42,633 bases of DNA, from NCBI GenBank assembly GCA_016780385.1, contig JADHLY010000012.1:1-42633 (forward strand), written 5' to 3'. Below, piece by piece: positions 34,451-42,214 of the stretch. The notes under the pieces are model-generated. The model did not search any database. It saw only the letters and a program-made list of their open reading frames with translations, and was not told where the DNA came from. Numbering within the stretch: position 1 is the first letter of the stretch; each line of letters begins with the position of its first letter. A program made the position numbers and the translations under genes. The DNA comes from Flavobacteriales bacterium. Lineage in GTDB: Bacteria; Bacteroidota; Bacteroidia; Flavobacteriales_D; Sanyastnellaceae.

Positions 34451-34965
34451 TTACCCAAGTGGTCGGCTGCGCGTTCAAAACAGATGCGGAACCAAGTAGT
34501 AAACCGCTCGGGATCTGCGCTCATCTCCTTTCTGAGCGCGTCGAAATGGACATAGCGGAAATCGGCCACTTCCTCTGGATTTGGCACGGGTGCCACATCG
34601 CTGATTCCGAAGAGGACGTAATCAAATTCGTGTTCCACGAGTCCGCCATCCAGTTCTGACCTGTAGATGAAGTCAAACCCCTTCGAAATCTGGCATTGCA
34701 TGCCCATCTCCTCTATGAGGCGCCGTTTGCCTGCATCGACCACATCTTCACCCATGCGCGGATGGCTGCAGCAAGTATTGGTCCAAAGACCTCCACTGTG
34801 GTATTTGTGATGGGCGCGCTTCTGGAGCAACAATTCACCTCGGCTGTTCAGGATGAAGACGCTGAAAGCGCGGTGCAGGCGGCCCGCTCTGTGGGCCTCC
34901 ATTTTTTCCATGGTCCCCTCGTGTTGGTCGAGTGTATTGACCAAAACAACGTGTTCCTCATTCAT
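34447..34965 (-). CDS. idi: Isopentenyl-diphosphate delta-isomerase type I
   Basis: 172-residue Nudix-fold enzyme that interconverts IPP and DMAPP. The catalytic Cys is in TNTCCSHPRMGED, and metal-binding histidines and glutamates are visible in LHRAFSVFI, RRLIEEMGM and EHEFDYVLFG. ATG 34965 starts with NEEHVVLVN; a longer in-frame reading to 35244 lies over the upstream gene. Its start overlaps that gene's stop by four bases and its stop overlaps crtD by four. Because the cell has IspH, Idi would balance the two isomers for carotenoid synthesis. Confidence 0.95.
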   Translation of the reverse strand: MNEEHVVLVNTLDQHEGTMEKMEAHRAGRLHRAFSVFILNSRGELLLQKRAHHKYHSGGLWTNTCCSHPRMGEDVVDAGKRRLIEEMGMQCQISKGFDFIYRSELDGGLVEHEFDYVLFGISDVAPVPNPEEVADFRYVHFDALRKEMSADPERFTTWFRICFERAADHLGK

Positions 34966-35504
34966 GGCGCTTCGCCGCTTTGCTTGGCCTGGATGTCCGA
35001 GGCCAGGGTTTCCATCCATTCCTGAAATTTCGGGCTTTCTGCCCAAAATCGGGTATTCAATACCCTTTTTGTGGCGGCTGCATCCTCCTCCCAGAACGTA
35101 TCTGCACCCAGAAATCGAGGGGCGGTACCACTCACGCTCAGCCTCAGCGCTTTGAGCACGTCGTCCTCCGGATGGGCCAGGACCAAGCTGTCGAGTACTG
35201 ACATCCCCTTTTTGAAGCGCATCAGGCGGTCGGCCATGTTCCATCCAAAGTCTGCCGAACGTGCGTGCGACACCCAGATGTGGGCTTCGATGTAGGGGAG
35301 GCAGGCCGCTGCGGCCCCTTGAATGGCACGCTGAGCCGCCTGCTCGGATGCGACGGCCTGGTTGAACGTGCTGTGGTCCAAAAACCGGGTGCGCAGGCCG
35401 TGCAGCTCAGGACAAGTTTGGCTGAAAAGGGAAGGGGCCACAAACAGCATGCACAGTGCGGCCAGGACCGCGAGGGAAATTCCGCGTCCGAGGGGCACCC
35501 ACAT
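34962..35504 (-). CDS. Exported protein of unknown function within the carotenoid operon
   Basis: 180 residues. A signal peptide covers about 1-29 (ISLAVLAALCMLFVAPSLFS). The mature protein is mostly helical with two cysteines (Cys31, Cys68) that could form a disulfide. The segment LKALRLSVSGTAPRFLG followed by EEDAAATKRVL resembles, from memory, a Bacteroidota family with a pattern like 'RFLRLSVQ..AP.FLGY...I..DK'; no function is known to me. It starts two bases after crtB stops and overlaps idi by four bases, so it is firmly part of the operon. ATG 35504 begins at the signal peptide; a longer frame would run into crtB. Confidence 0.82.
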   Translation of the reverse strand: MWVPLGRGISLAVLAALCMLFVAPSLFSQTCPELHGLRTRFLDHSTFNQAVASEQAAQRAIQGAAAACLPYIEAHIWVSHARSADFGWNMADRLMRFKKGMSVLDSLVLAHPEDDVLKALRLSVSGTAPRFLGADTFWEEDAAATKRVLNTRFWAESPKFQEWMETLASDIQAKQSGEAP

Positions 35505-35506
35505 GC

Positions 35507-36442
35507 TTAGAGCAAATTGAATTGGTGGCGTACGTAGGAGCCCATGAGCAACCACGCTTTTTGGCGGTTGGGAATGCGGATTCTGTCTTCGAGGATCTGA
35601 GAATGGGGCAGACGCTGAATTTTGCGGAACAAGCGGGTATAGTAGATGTACGCCATGTACACGCCCAACCTCGATGATTTTGGAAGCCTGAGTATGCCTT
35701 CGTAGGCATGGGCGAAGTCCGCATGGATTTCGGCTTCAATCGTACGCTTGGCGTGTTGGTCAAACACATCCAGGTCCAACCCCGGGAAATAGGTCCTGCC
35801 CAATCCTGCCCAATCGGCCTTCAAGTCTCTCAAGAAGTTGATTTTCTGGAAGGCGGCCCCCAAGCTTCGGGCGTGGGGGAGAAGGGCAGTGTACTGGTCC
35901 TGGTCTCCCTTGACAAAAACCGATAGGCACATCAGGCCCACCACTTCGGCGCTACCGACGATGTAGTCGTCATAGCCGGCGCGGTCGTAGGCTGTTTGGT
36001 CGAGGTCCCTTTCCATCGACTCGAGGAACTTGTCCACGTGGGCCAAGTCCATGTCATAGGTATGAAACGCCCACTGAAAGCTGTTGAGAATAGGGTTGAG
36101 TGAAATCCGCTCTTCGATGGCGCGGTATGTGTCTTGCTTGAAACGGGAGAAGAGGGCCTCTTTGTCGTAGTCGTGAAAGGTGTCTACGATCTCGTCAGCG
36201 AACCGCACAAATCCATAGACGGCGTGAATGGGACCTTGTAGTTCTTTGGACAGCAAACGAATTCCAAGGCTGAAAGACGTGCTGTATGCCTTGGTGGTCA
36301 GAGCACTACACTGCAGGGAAACCTGATCAAACAAGGGCTTCCCTGTATCCAGTAGGCCGCTGTTTACCACTGCCTGCTGGCTTTTTGTTGCCGTGTGCGT
36401 AGCTGTGTCTTCACCACGCAATATGGGAGGGTGTGCATTCAT
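35507..36442 (-). CDS. crtB: Phytoene synthase
   Basis: 311-residue squalene/phytoene synthase that joins two geranylgeranyl diphosphates into phytoene. The two Mg-diphosphate sites are present: DEIVD at 83-87 and DLKAD at 206-210, within FADEIVDTFHDYD and NFLRDLKADW. YSTSFSLGIRLL near 53 is the typical flavobacterial start of the catalytic domain. The first ~35 residues are an extra, polar N-terminus; the start at 36442 is kept because it overlaps the crtI stop by four bases, but an internal start is possible. Confidence 0.94.
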   Translation of the reverse strand: MNAHPPILRGEDTATHTATKSQQAVVNSGLLDTGKPLFDQVSLQCSALTTKAYSTSFSLGIRLLSKELQGPIHAVYGFVRFADEIVDTFHDYDKEALFSRFKQDTYRAIEERISLNPILNSFQWAFHTYDMDLAHVDKFLESMERDLDQTAYDRAGYDDYIVGSAEVVGLMCLSVFVKGDQDQYTALLPHARSLGAAFQKINFLRDLKADWAGLGRTYFPGLDLDVFDQHAKRTIEAEIHADFAHAYEGILRLPKSSRLGVYMAYIYYTRLFRKIQRLPHSQILEDRIRIPNRQKAWLLMGSYVRHQFNLL

Positions 36443-37992
36443 GCCGTGACAGGTGAATAAGTGCCAAATGCGGCAGGTTGTTCGATGGGTATCGATTCAG
36501 GAGGACCTGACAGTCCCATCGATTTGAGAATTTCTCCTGCTGCCACCTGTCCGCTGATAATGCTCGGTGGGACGCCAGGGCCGGGGGTTGTCAATTGCCC
36601 TGCGAAATAGGTTCCTGGCAATTTGGACTTGAGCTTGGGCTTCAAGAAGGCCGTTTGATTCAATGTATTGGCCAGGCCATAGGCATTGCCTTTAAACGCA
36701 TTGTAGTCTTCGATGAACTGCTGATGGGCGTACTGCCGGCGGTACACAATGTGGTCGCGCACGGAGGTGCCCAAACGCGCTTCGAGCCGATCCAAGATTT
36801 GGCCGAAAATCCGGTCGCAGGCAGCGTCGTCCTGGTCGATGCCCGGGGCGATGGGGACCAACAGAAAGAGGTTTTCACTGCCCTCTGGAGCTACGGAATC
36901 ATCGGTCACGCTCGGCGCACACACATAGAACAGAGGGTCTGCTGGCCAATCGGGCCGGTCGTAAATCTCCTCTGCGTGGGCGTCGAAAGGCGTGTCAAAA
37001 AAGAGGGTGTGGTGCTTGAGACCGGGGAGTTTCTTGTCGATGCCGAGGTAAAACAACAACGAGCTCGGAGACATGGCCCTTTTGTCCCAGTATGACGCGT
37101 CGTAGCGCCGGAATTTGGCAGGCATCAGCCGTTGTTCAGCGTGGTGGTAGTCGCATGCCGCGATGACGTGCCGCGCGGCCACTGTTTCTCCACCGACGCG
37201 AATGCCCGCAGTCGAACCTCCTTTTTCTACGATGGCTTCGACGGGACGGCCGCATTCAAATTGAACACCTTGATCCTTGGCCACTTGGACCATGGCCTCC
37301 ACGATGCCGTGCATGCCACCCATGGGATACCAGGTCCCCAAGGCGCTGTCCGCATAGTTCATGAGGCTGTACAAAGCGGGGGTGGTCTGTGGCTTGGATC
37401 CGAGAAACAGAACAGGAAATTCCATGAGCTGAACCAGCCGAGGATCCTTGAAATGCTTGCGGACGTGGTCGCTGAAACTGCGGAGCAGTTGTAAGCGTGG
37501 GGCATCGCGCAAGATGTCCCAGCGGGCAAACTCCATGATGGAGTGCGCGGGCTTGTTGACAAACCGTCCCATCCCGATGTCATATTTGACCTTGGCCTCC
37601 GCCAGAAAGGACTCGAGTGCTTTTCCTGCCCCTGGTTCAATCGCTTCAAAAGCGTCAGCCAACGCCGGAATGCCGGCTGGAACATCAAAAGGCCCTTCTG
37701 CAAACTCAACGCGATATGAGGGGTCCAGCCTGACCAGGTCATAGAATTCGTCCACCCTGCGGTCGAAATACGCGAAGTACCGGTCAAATACATCGGGCAT
37801 CCAGTACCAGCTGGGGCCCATATCGAACCTGAAACCTTCCGCATCAAATCGCCGAGCCCTGCCCCCGAGTTGGTCGTGTTGCTCAAAGACAGTGACACTC
37901 AGTCCTGCCTTGGCAAGGGTGGATGCGGCCGCCAGACCGGCAAAGCCTGAACCGATCACGGCAACGTCGGGTGAGGGGGTGTTTATTGACAT
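36439..37992 (-). CDS. crtI: Phytoene desaturase (lycopene-forming)
   Basis: 517-residue FAD enzyme that desaturates phytoene stepwise to lycopene. The dinucleotide site VAVIGSGFAGLAAAS lies near the N-terminus, followed by VFEQHDQLGGRARRF and FDMGPSWYWMPDVF; near the end is FAGQLTTPGPGVPPSIISG, the CrtI C-terminal signature. ATG 37992 is chosen because it starts just before the FAD motif; an in-frame ATG at 38103 would add 37 unconserved residues. It is the first gene of the carotenoid operon, so the operon promoter should lie in 37993-38285. Confidence 0.94.
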   Translation of the reverse strand: MSINTPSPDVAVIGSGFAGLAAASTLAKAGLSVTVFEQHDQLGGRARRFDAEGFRFDMGPSWYWMPDVFDRYFAYFDRRVDEFYDLVRLDPSYRVEFAEGPFDVPAGIPALADAFEAIEPGAGKALESFLAEAKVKYDIGMGRFVNKPAHSIMEFARWDILRDAPRLQLLRSFSDHVRKHFKDPRLVQLMEFPVLFLGSKPQTTPALYSLMNYADSALGTWYPMGGMHGIVEAMVQVAKDQGVQFECGRPVEAIVEKGGSTAGIRVGGETVAARHVIAACDYHHAEQRLMPAKFRRYDASYWDKRAMSPSSLLFYLGIDKKLPGLKHHTLFFDTPFDAHAEEIYDRPDWPADPLFYVCAPSVTDDSVAPEGSENLFLLVPIAPGIDQDDAACDRIFGQILDRLEARLGTSVRDHIVYRRQYAHQQFIEDYNAFKGNAYGLANTLNQTAFLKPKLKSKLPGTYFAGQLTTPGPGVPPSIISGQVAAGEILKSMGLSGPPESIPIEQPAAFGTYSPVTA

Positions 37993-38285
37993 GGACAGGA
38001 AAAGGAACAACCAAAGGCTGGTTGTGTTCAATGGTCCTTGGGAGGGTATGGATTGCACAATGTAGGGTATGGACGTCTCGAAACGGTCTATTTGACAAAA
38101 CATCCTGCGTTTTGAAACCTATTGCCGGTTGCCGTCGTTTAATTCGACGAAGAGCCACCTGCAAGGCACACTCTTTGCACAAGGTTTTTTCCAATTGCCA
38201 GAAGCGCCTCACGGAAGTGGGGCGTTTCGCTTTAATGGCTGTTGAGGTGGTTCGAACTTGAAGTCAATGGGTTTGTTGTTGTGCC
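37993..38285. promoter_or_regulatory. Divergent intergenic region between the carotenoid operon and gpx
   Basis: The longest gene-free stretch, 293 bases. It must contain promoters for crtI (minus) and the peroxidase gene (plus). One near-consensus element on the minus strand, TAGGTTTC (38121-38114), differs by one base from TAnnTTTG, but its position 122 bases before crtI and the lack of a clear -33 partner keep this tentative. No riboswitch, hairpin or operator palindrome was recognised. Confidence 0.4.
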
Positions 38286-38891
38286 ATGCAGAGGACCTTT
38301 ATGATTTTCTTTTTTGGTGTGCTTGTGGCGATTGGGCTTATGGCTTTTAGTACCTATCAAGGGGCCATATTTGGTGGCGAGAATAACCGATACACCTCCA
38401 TGACAGCGAGTACAGATTTCTACAGCTTAGCGGCCAAAACCTTGGACGGTGAAATGTTTGACTTCGAACAATTGCGTGGAAAGCGCGTGTTGATTGTCAA
38501 TACGGCCAGCCGTTGCGGTTACACTCCGCAGTACGAGAAGCTTCAAGCGCTGTACGACAAGCACGGGGGAGAAGACTTTGTGATCCTCGGTTTCCCTTGC
38601 AACCAATTTGGCCGGCAAGAACCGGGCTCTGCCAGTGAAATCGGCGACTTCTGCTCCAAGAATTTTGGGGTGACCTTCCAGCTCATGGAGAAGTTGGAGG
38701 TCAAGGGTGCTGGGCAACACCCGGTGTATGCGTGGTTGTGCAATGCCAGCCAAAATGGTGTTGGAGATCACAAAGTGGCTTGGAATTTTCACAAATTCTT
38801 GGTGGATGCCGGTGGGCAACTGGTGGCTTCCTTGAAGTCCGGTGCCGACCCGCTCGGCAGCGAAATCCTGGGCTTCGCAGCGGGCAAGTAA
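38286..38891 (+). CDS. Glutathione peroxidase homologue (Cys type)
   Basis: 201 residues. An N-terminal signal or anchor (about 5-25, FMIFFFGVLVAIGLMAF) precedes the peroxidase fold. The catalytic Cys77 is in NTASRCGYTPQYEKL, with Gln107 in FPCNQFGRQEPG and Trp166-Asn167 in VAWNFHKF completing the tetrad. Cys123 in DFCSKNFGVTF matches the resolving cysteine of thioredoxin-dependent members, so thioredoxin rather than glutathione is the likely reductant. No selenocysteine codon is present. It probably protects the envelope from peroxides. It precedes bshB1 by 25 bases. Confidence 0.92.
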   Translation: MQRTFMIFFFGVLVAIGLMAFSTYQGAIFGGENNRYTSMTASTDFYSLAAKTLDGEMFDFEQLRGKRVLIVNTASRCGYTPQYEKLQALYDKHGGEDFVILGFPCNQFGRQEPGSASEIGDFCSKNFGVTFQLMEKLEVKGAGQHPVYAWLCNASQNGVGDHKVAWNFHKFLVDAGGQLVASLKSGADPLGSEILGFAAGK

Positions 38892-38916
38892 GGCCTTGTG
38901 GCCGAAATTGGCCGAT

Positions 38917-39678
38917 ATGTTACCGATCCAACCTCTCGACATCTTGGCTTTTGGTGCCCATCCCGACGACGTCGAGTTGAGCGCCGGAGGCACGTTGGTG
39001 CGCGCTGCAGCGCAAGGAAAGCGCACGGGTATTGTGGATTTGACGCGTGGAGAGTTGGGCACCCGTGGGTCCGCAGAGCTCAGGGCGGAAGAAGCGGCAG
39101 CAGCAGCCAAAGTGCTGGGGTTGGCCGTCCGTGAGAACCTCGGTCTGAAAGATGGCATGCCAGAAAACGAGGAAAAGGCCATTTTGGCCTTGGTAGGGGC
39201 GATTCGCCGCTATCGTCCGCGCACGGTCTTGGCCAATGCGCTGTTCGATCGCCACACGGACCATGGTCGGGCCGCGGAATGGGTGCACCGTGCCTGCTTC
39301 TTGTCCGGCCTTGCGCGCATTGAGACCCAAGAGGCTGATGGGAGCGTGCAAACTGCGCACCGTCCCCGGCACGTCTTGCACTACATCCAGGACCGATTTC
39401 GCGAGCCTTCCATCGTGGTGGATATCACAGGAGCAGAGGAGAAGAAATATGCGGCCATAGCTTGTTACGCCACACAATTTCATGTGCCGGGGGCAGCGGA
39501 AGGCCAAGTCAAGGTTCCGAGCGCCTCGGAGCTGGCGACCCCCATATCCACACCCGATTTCATGGCAGTGGTACGTGGTCGAGACTTGACCATGGGACGT
39601 TATATCGGTGTGGCTTCCGGCGAAGGATTCGAATCGCGTACACCCCTCGGATTGACCGACCTGGCCGATTTGATTTAA
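38917..39678 (+). CDS. bshB1: Bacillithiol biosynthesis deacetylase
   Basis: 253-residue LmbE-like zinc deacetylase that removes acetate from GlcNAc-malate in bacillithiol synthesis. AHPDDVELSAGGTL (His15, Asp17, Asp18) binds the metal, and RHTDHGRAAEWVHRA supplies another histidine. TRGELGTRGSAELRAEEA is typical of BshB1. ATG 38917 begins at LPIQPLDILAFGAHPDD; an earlier in-frame ATG at 38842 lies inside the peroxidase gene. bshA and bshC are not in the window. The location after a thiol peroxidase gene suggests a shared redox role. Confidence 0.92.
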   Translation: MLPIQPLDILAFGAHPDDVELSAGGTLVRAAAQGKRTGIVDLTRGELGTRGSAELRAEEAAAAAKVLGLAVRENLGLKDGMPENEEKAILALVGAIRRYRPRTVLANALFDRHTDHGRAAEWVHRACFLSGLARIETQEADGSVQTAHRPRHVLHYIQDRFREPSIVVDITGAEEKKYAAIACYATQFHVPGAAEGQVKVPSASELATPISTPDFMAVVRGRDLTMGRYIGVASGEGFESRTPLGLTDLADLI

Positions 39679-39697
39679 GGTGGTGGGTTAACAGCAA

Positions 39698-39725
39698 AAC
39701 GCCCGGTCCGTAGGGACCAGGCGTT
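39698..39725. terminator. Hairpin between bshB1 and tRNA-His
   Basis: AACGCC-C-GGTCC / GGACC-A-GGCGTT with a GTAG loop and one C/A mismatch gives an 11-pair stem. On the minus strand it is followed by four U residues, so it may end the tRNA-His transcript; the plus side has no U-run. Convergent position between bshB1 (ends 39678) and the tRNA fits a terminator. Confidence 0.65.
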
Positions 39726-39732
39726 GAAATGG

Positions 39733-39807
39733 GGTGGCTAATGGGACTTGAACCCACGACCCTCGGTACCACAAACCGATGCTCTAACCAGCTGAGCTAT
39801 AGCCACC
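39733..39807 (-). tRNA. tRNA-His (anticodon GTG)
   Basis: Read on the minus strand it folds as a complete cloverleaf. The acceptor stem is GTGGCTA / TAGCCAC, with the extra 5-prime G (G-1, base 39807) facing C73, the hallmark of tRNA-His. The D-arm is AGCTCAGCTGGTTAGAGC, the anticodon loop TTGTGGT between TCGGT and ACCGA gives GTG, and the T-arm contains GTGGGTTCAAGTCCCAT. The 3-prime CCA is encoded (bases 39730-39732). Confidence 0.96.
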
Positions 39808-39876
39808 GTATGGGCGGGCAAAGATAGCGCCAACTGCGATGTCGCCAAGCATGAAGAAAAAAGAGTGTGCGCCGCC

Positions 39877-40941
39877 TTATTCGGAGCAGGTCGTTCCAAA
39901 AAGGCTCAAGAAGTAAATCAGATCGGAGGAGCCGATGGAGCCATTGGCGTCGTGGTCAAATGCGCAGGTGCCTGTGGCGGCAGTTAAATCAAAAGTGCAA
40001 GTGCCGTTCTCACAGTTTGCTTCTGGATTGAAGTTCTCAGCATCCGGATAGGTGCAGCCTGCCACACCAATACAGAGGTGCTGACATGAGCCATCGTCTA
40101 CGGCGGCGTTGGGATTGAAGTTGGCCGCGTTGGGATCTGTGCAACCAGCATCGACGCAGGACCCGTCATCTTGGTCTGCTTCCGCATTGAAATTGGCCGC
40201 GCTCGCATCCGTGCATCCCAAAATGGGCACGGGGAGGTCGAGGTACACGGTGCCGTTGATGTTGTCTCCGTCGATGAAGATTTGGGTGTTGAGGTTTCCG
40301 GTGAGCGTGCCATTCGTGGTGACCTGCGCGATGAGGACCTGATGGTCTTCTCCCGCGATCCCGTTGTTGAAGTTGGGCAGCGCAAACCAGCTTCCGCCGG
40401 TAATGTCGGTCAACATGATGCTGGAGCCGGGGTCTCCGTTTTCAGGCTCAAACATCTCTGTCCAGGGTGCGGTTGTGGATTCGATGATGTTGATGTCGCC
40501 TTCTCCTGCGTCGTTTAACGCCGGTTCATCGATGCCAATGGTGACGAAGCTGTCGTACTCGTTGGACGGGAATGCTCCCCACACTTCGGGAGTGATGCCC
40601 TCAGGGGTAACACCGCCTATGGGCGAAGATTGAAAGATGTCGCCTGAGGAGAGCAGCAGTGAGGGTTCGTCGATGTTGCCGTAGATGGCCGATACTTGAT
40701 CTGTGGCAGAAGCGGTTTGAACGTAGAGGCGATAGGTATTGTATCCGGTCAGGTCCACATCTGACAGCTGTCCGATGTCTGTGGCTACGGTTTCGATGAC
40801 GATGACGTATTGCGAGCTGTTGAAGACCATTTGGCTCGCAGGCTGCAATAAGGTGCTGGGTAGCCCATGGTGTACTTGTCCGAAAACGGAGCAGGTAAAA
40901 CAAAGGGGGAGGACCAATGATATGTACCGAAGTAGGTTCAC
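39877..40941 (-). CDS. Secreted protein with Cys-bounded repeats and dockerin-like C-terminus
   Basis: 354 residues, exported (signal about 1-22, ISLVLPLCFTCSVFG). The first 240 residues are beta-rich and not recognised. Residues 242-315 hold three copies of a 21-residue repeat, G-C-T-D/Y-x-x-A-x-N-F-N-x-x-A-x-x-(D/E)-(D/N)-G-(S/T)-C, typical of secreted proteins of Flavobacteriales. A final module (about 326-354) has DHDANGSIGSSDLIYFLSLF, an EF-hand/dockerin-like calcium loop, and ends with Cys-Ser-Glu. No type IX sorting domain was seen. The start is GTG 40941, directly before the signal peptide. It may have a calcium-dependent surface role; function unknown. Confidence 0.8.
   Translation of the reverse strand: MNLLRYISLVLPLCFTCSVFGQVHHGLPSTLLQPASQMVFNSSQYVIVIETVATDIGQLSDVDLTGYNTYRLYVQTASATDQVSAIYGNIDEPSLLLSSGDIFQSSPIGGVTPEGITPEVWGAFPSNEYDSFVTIGIDEPALNDAGEGDINIIESTTAPWTEMFEPENGDPGSSIMLTDITGGSWFALPNFNNGIAGEDHQVLIAQVTTNGTLTGNLNTQIFIDGDNINGTVYLDLPVPILGCTDASAANFNAEADQDDGSCVDAGCTDPNAANFNPNAAVDDGSCQHLCIGVAGCTYPDAENFNPEANCENGTCTFDLTAATGTCAFDHDANGSIGSSDLIYFLSLFGTTCSE
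39997..40218 (-). repeat. Three in-frame copies of a 63-base coding repeat
   Basis: Copies at 40156-40218, 40084-40146 and 39997-40059 encode residues 242-262, 266-286 and 295-315 of the secreted protein. Each starts Gly-Cys-Thr and ends Gly-Ser/Thr-Cys with a central N-F-N. Copies 1 and 2 are close at the DNA level; the third is more divergent (Tyr for Asp, and an extra Cys). Spacing between copies is 9 and 24 bases. Confidence 0.85.
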
Positions 40942-41044
40942 CTTTTCTTTTTGTAGGTAGATTATAAATATCCGTCAATTGTTATAACATATTATCAACG
41001 CTTACGAATTTGCTGTGCGAAAAGATTGAGGGCCATCTTGCAGT
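40942..41044. promoter_or_regulatory. AT-rich divergent intergenic region
   Basis: The 103-base spacer between the repeat protein (minus) and the glycosyltransferase (plus) is strikingly AT-rich compared with the rest of the window. It contains a perfect 10-base palindrome TGTTATAACA (40980-40989) and several TATAAT/TATTAT-like runs, so promoters for both genes and perhaps an operator are likely here. No exact TAnnTTTG element was found on either strand. Confidence 0.45.
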
Positions 41045-42214
41045 ATGCGTGTGTTGCACTTGGCGAGTTGGTATCCCAATAAGGTCCACCTTCAATTGGG
41101 GAACTTTGTGCGGCGTCACATCGATGCATTGCCAGGACCTGTTGAGAGCACGGTGTTGCATGCTTGGCCTGCTTCGGGAGGAGGGTGGCTTTCCGCTGAT
41201 GTGTTGGAGGTTCAAGATGGAGGGGTCAGGACCTTGACCGGTCATGTTCTGGATTTCCCCCCACGCCGTTGGCGGGTACAGCGGGCTTATGATGACATGT
41301 GCAGGCGCTTGAAGAGCGAGGGATACCAGCCGGATCTGGTGCACCTGCACATTGCAGCCGATGCCGCTGAATCTGCGCTTAATATGGCGGCCCAATGGGA
41401 TGTCCCCCTCGTGGTCTCTGAGAATTGGACGGCTTATCACCCCGAACACGACCGCTCGTTTAGAAAGAAAGAGGAGCGCGCAGTGCGTGCCGCATTGTCA
41501 AAGGCGGCGATGCACCTTCCTGTATCACAGCATTTGGGCCGCGCCATGGCCCGCTATGGCCCCCAGGCTGAGCAGCGCGTGATTCCAAACGTCGTGGCTT
41601 CTGGTTTTCGGACCGACCTGGACCGACGGCAGCAGGAGGGGCCGCTGCGATTGCTCCATGTGAGCTCCATGGTGGATGCGCACAAGAACATTCGCGGCAT
41701 GTTGCGCGCACTGGCCCGCGCTGTCGAAGGTGGCGCAGATGTGGTCTTGGATTGTTGGGGTGGCGCAGGAGCAGGGGGGCAAGAAATCCAGGGGTTTCAG
41801 ACGCTGGCCCAGGCGTTGGGCATTGCGGAGCGCGTTTGCTTTTGTGGCCCAGCCAGTGAGTCGCAGGTGGCGGAAGCGATGCAAGGCGCCGACGGGTTTG
41901 TGCTCTTCAGCCAATATGAAAACCTGCCCTGCGTCTTGTTGGAGGCTTGGAGTTGCGGTTTGCCGGTGATCGCCACCGATGTGGGTGGGGTGGGCGAGCA
42001 TTTGGGCGGGCCGGATCAAGACATTGACTTGGGGGTCTTGTTGCAACCTGAAGACGAAGCAGGTTTGTCTGCGGCTGTGGAGTCTTGGGCACAACGCAAA
42101 GCAGGGGGGACCCTGCCGGATGCCCTTGCAATTTCGGCGTACGCCCAGGCCCGGTTTACGCCTGAAGCGGTTGGGGGCGCCATATTGGACGCCTACCGCG
42201 CCGTGCTGGCCTAA
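41045..42214 (+). CDS. Glycosyltransferase, GT4 type
   Basis: 389 residues with two Rossmann-like halves (GT-B fold). The N-terminal half starts RVLHLASWYPNKVHLQLGNF and contains LVHLHIAADA and LVVSENWTAYHP, acceptor-side features of GT4 enzymes. The C-terminal half has RLLHVSSMVDAHKNIRGM, FCGPASESQVAEAM, and the donor-binding ENLPCVLLEAWSCGLPVIAT, with the conserved Glu in LLEAWSCG. Expected to add a sugar to a lipid- or surface-glycan acceptor; donor and product unknown. Its stop overlaps the convergent peptidase gene by four bases (42211-42214). Confidence 0.9.
   Translation: MRVLHLASWYPNKVHLQLGNFVRRHIDALPGPVESTVLHAWPASGGGWLSADVLEVQDGGVRTLTGHVLDFPPRRWRVQRAYDDMCRRLKSEGYQPDLVHLHIAADAAESALNMAAQWDVPLVVSENWTAYHPEHDRSFRKKEERAVRAALSKAAMHLPVSQHLGRAMARYGPQAEQRVIPNVVASGFRTDLDRRQQEGPLRLLHVSSMVDAHKNIRGMLRALARAVEGGADVVLDCWGGAGAGGQEIQGFQTLAQALGIAERVCFCGPASESQVAEAMQGADGFVLFSQYENLPCVLLEAWSCGLPVIATDVGGVGEHLGGPDQDIDLGVLLQPEDEAGLSAAVESWAQRKAGGTLPDALAISAYAQARFTPEAVGGAILDAYRAVLA

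Noticed and set aside
38286-38891. Possible selenocysteine-containing glutathione peroxidase
   Set aside because: The catalytic codon is a Cys codon (Cys77), and there is no in-frame TGA that would need recoding.
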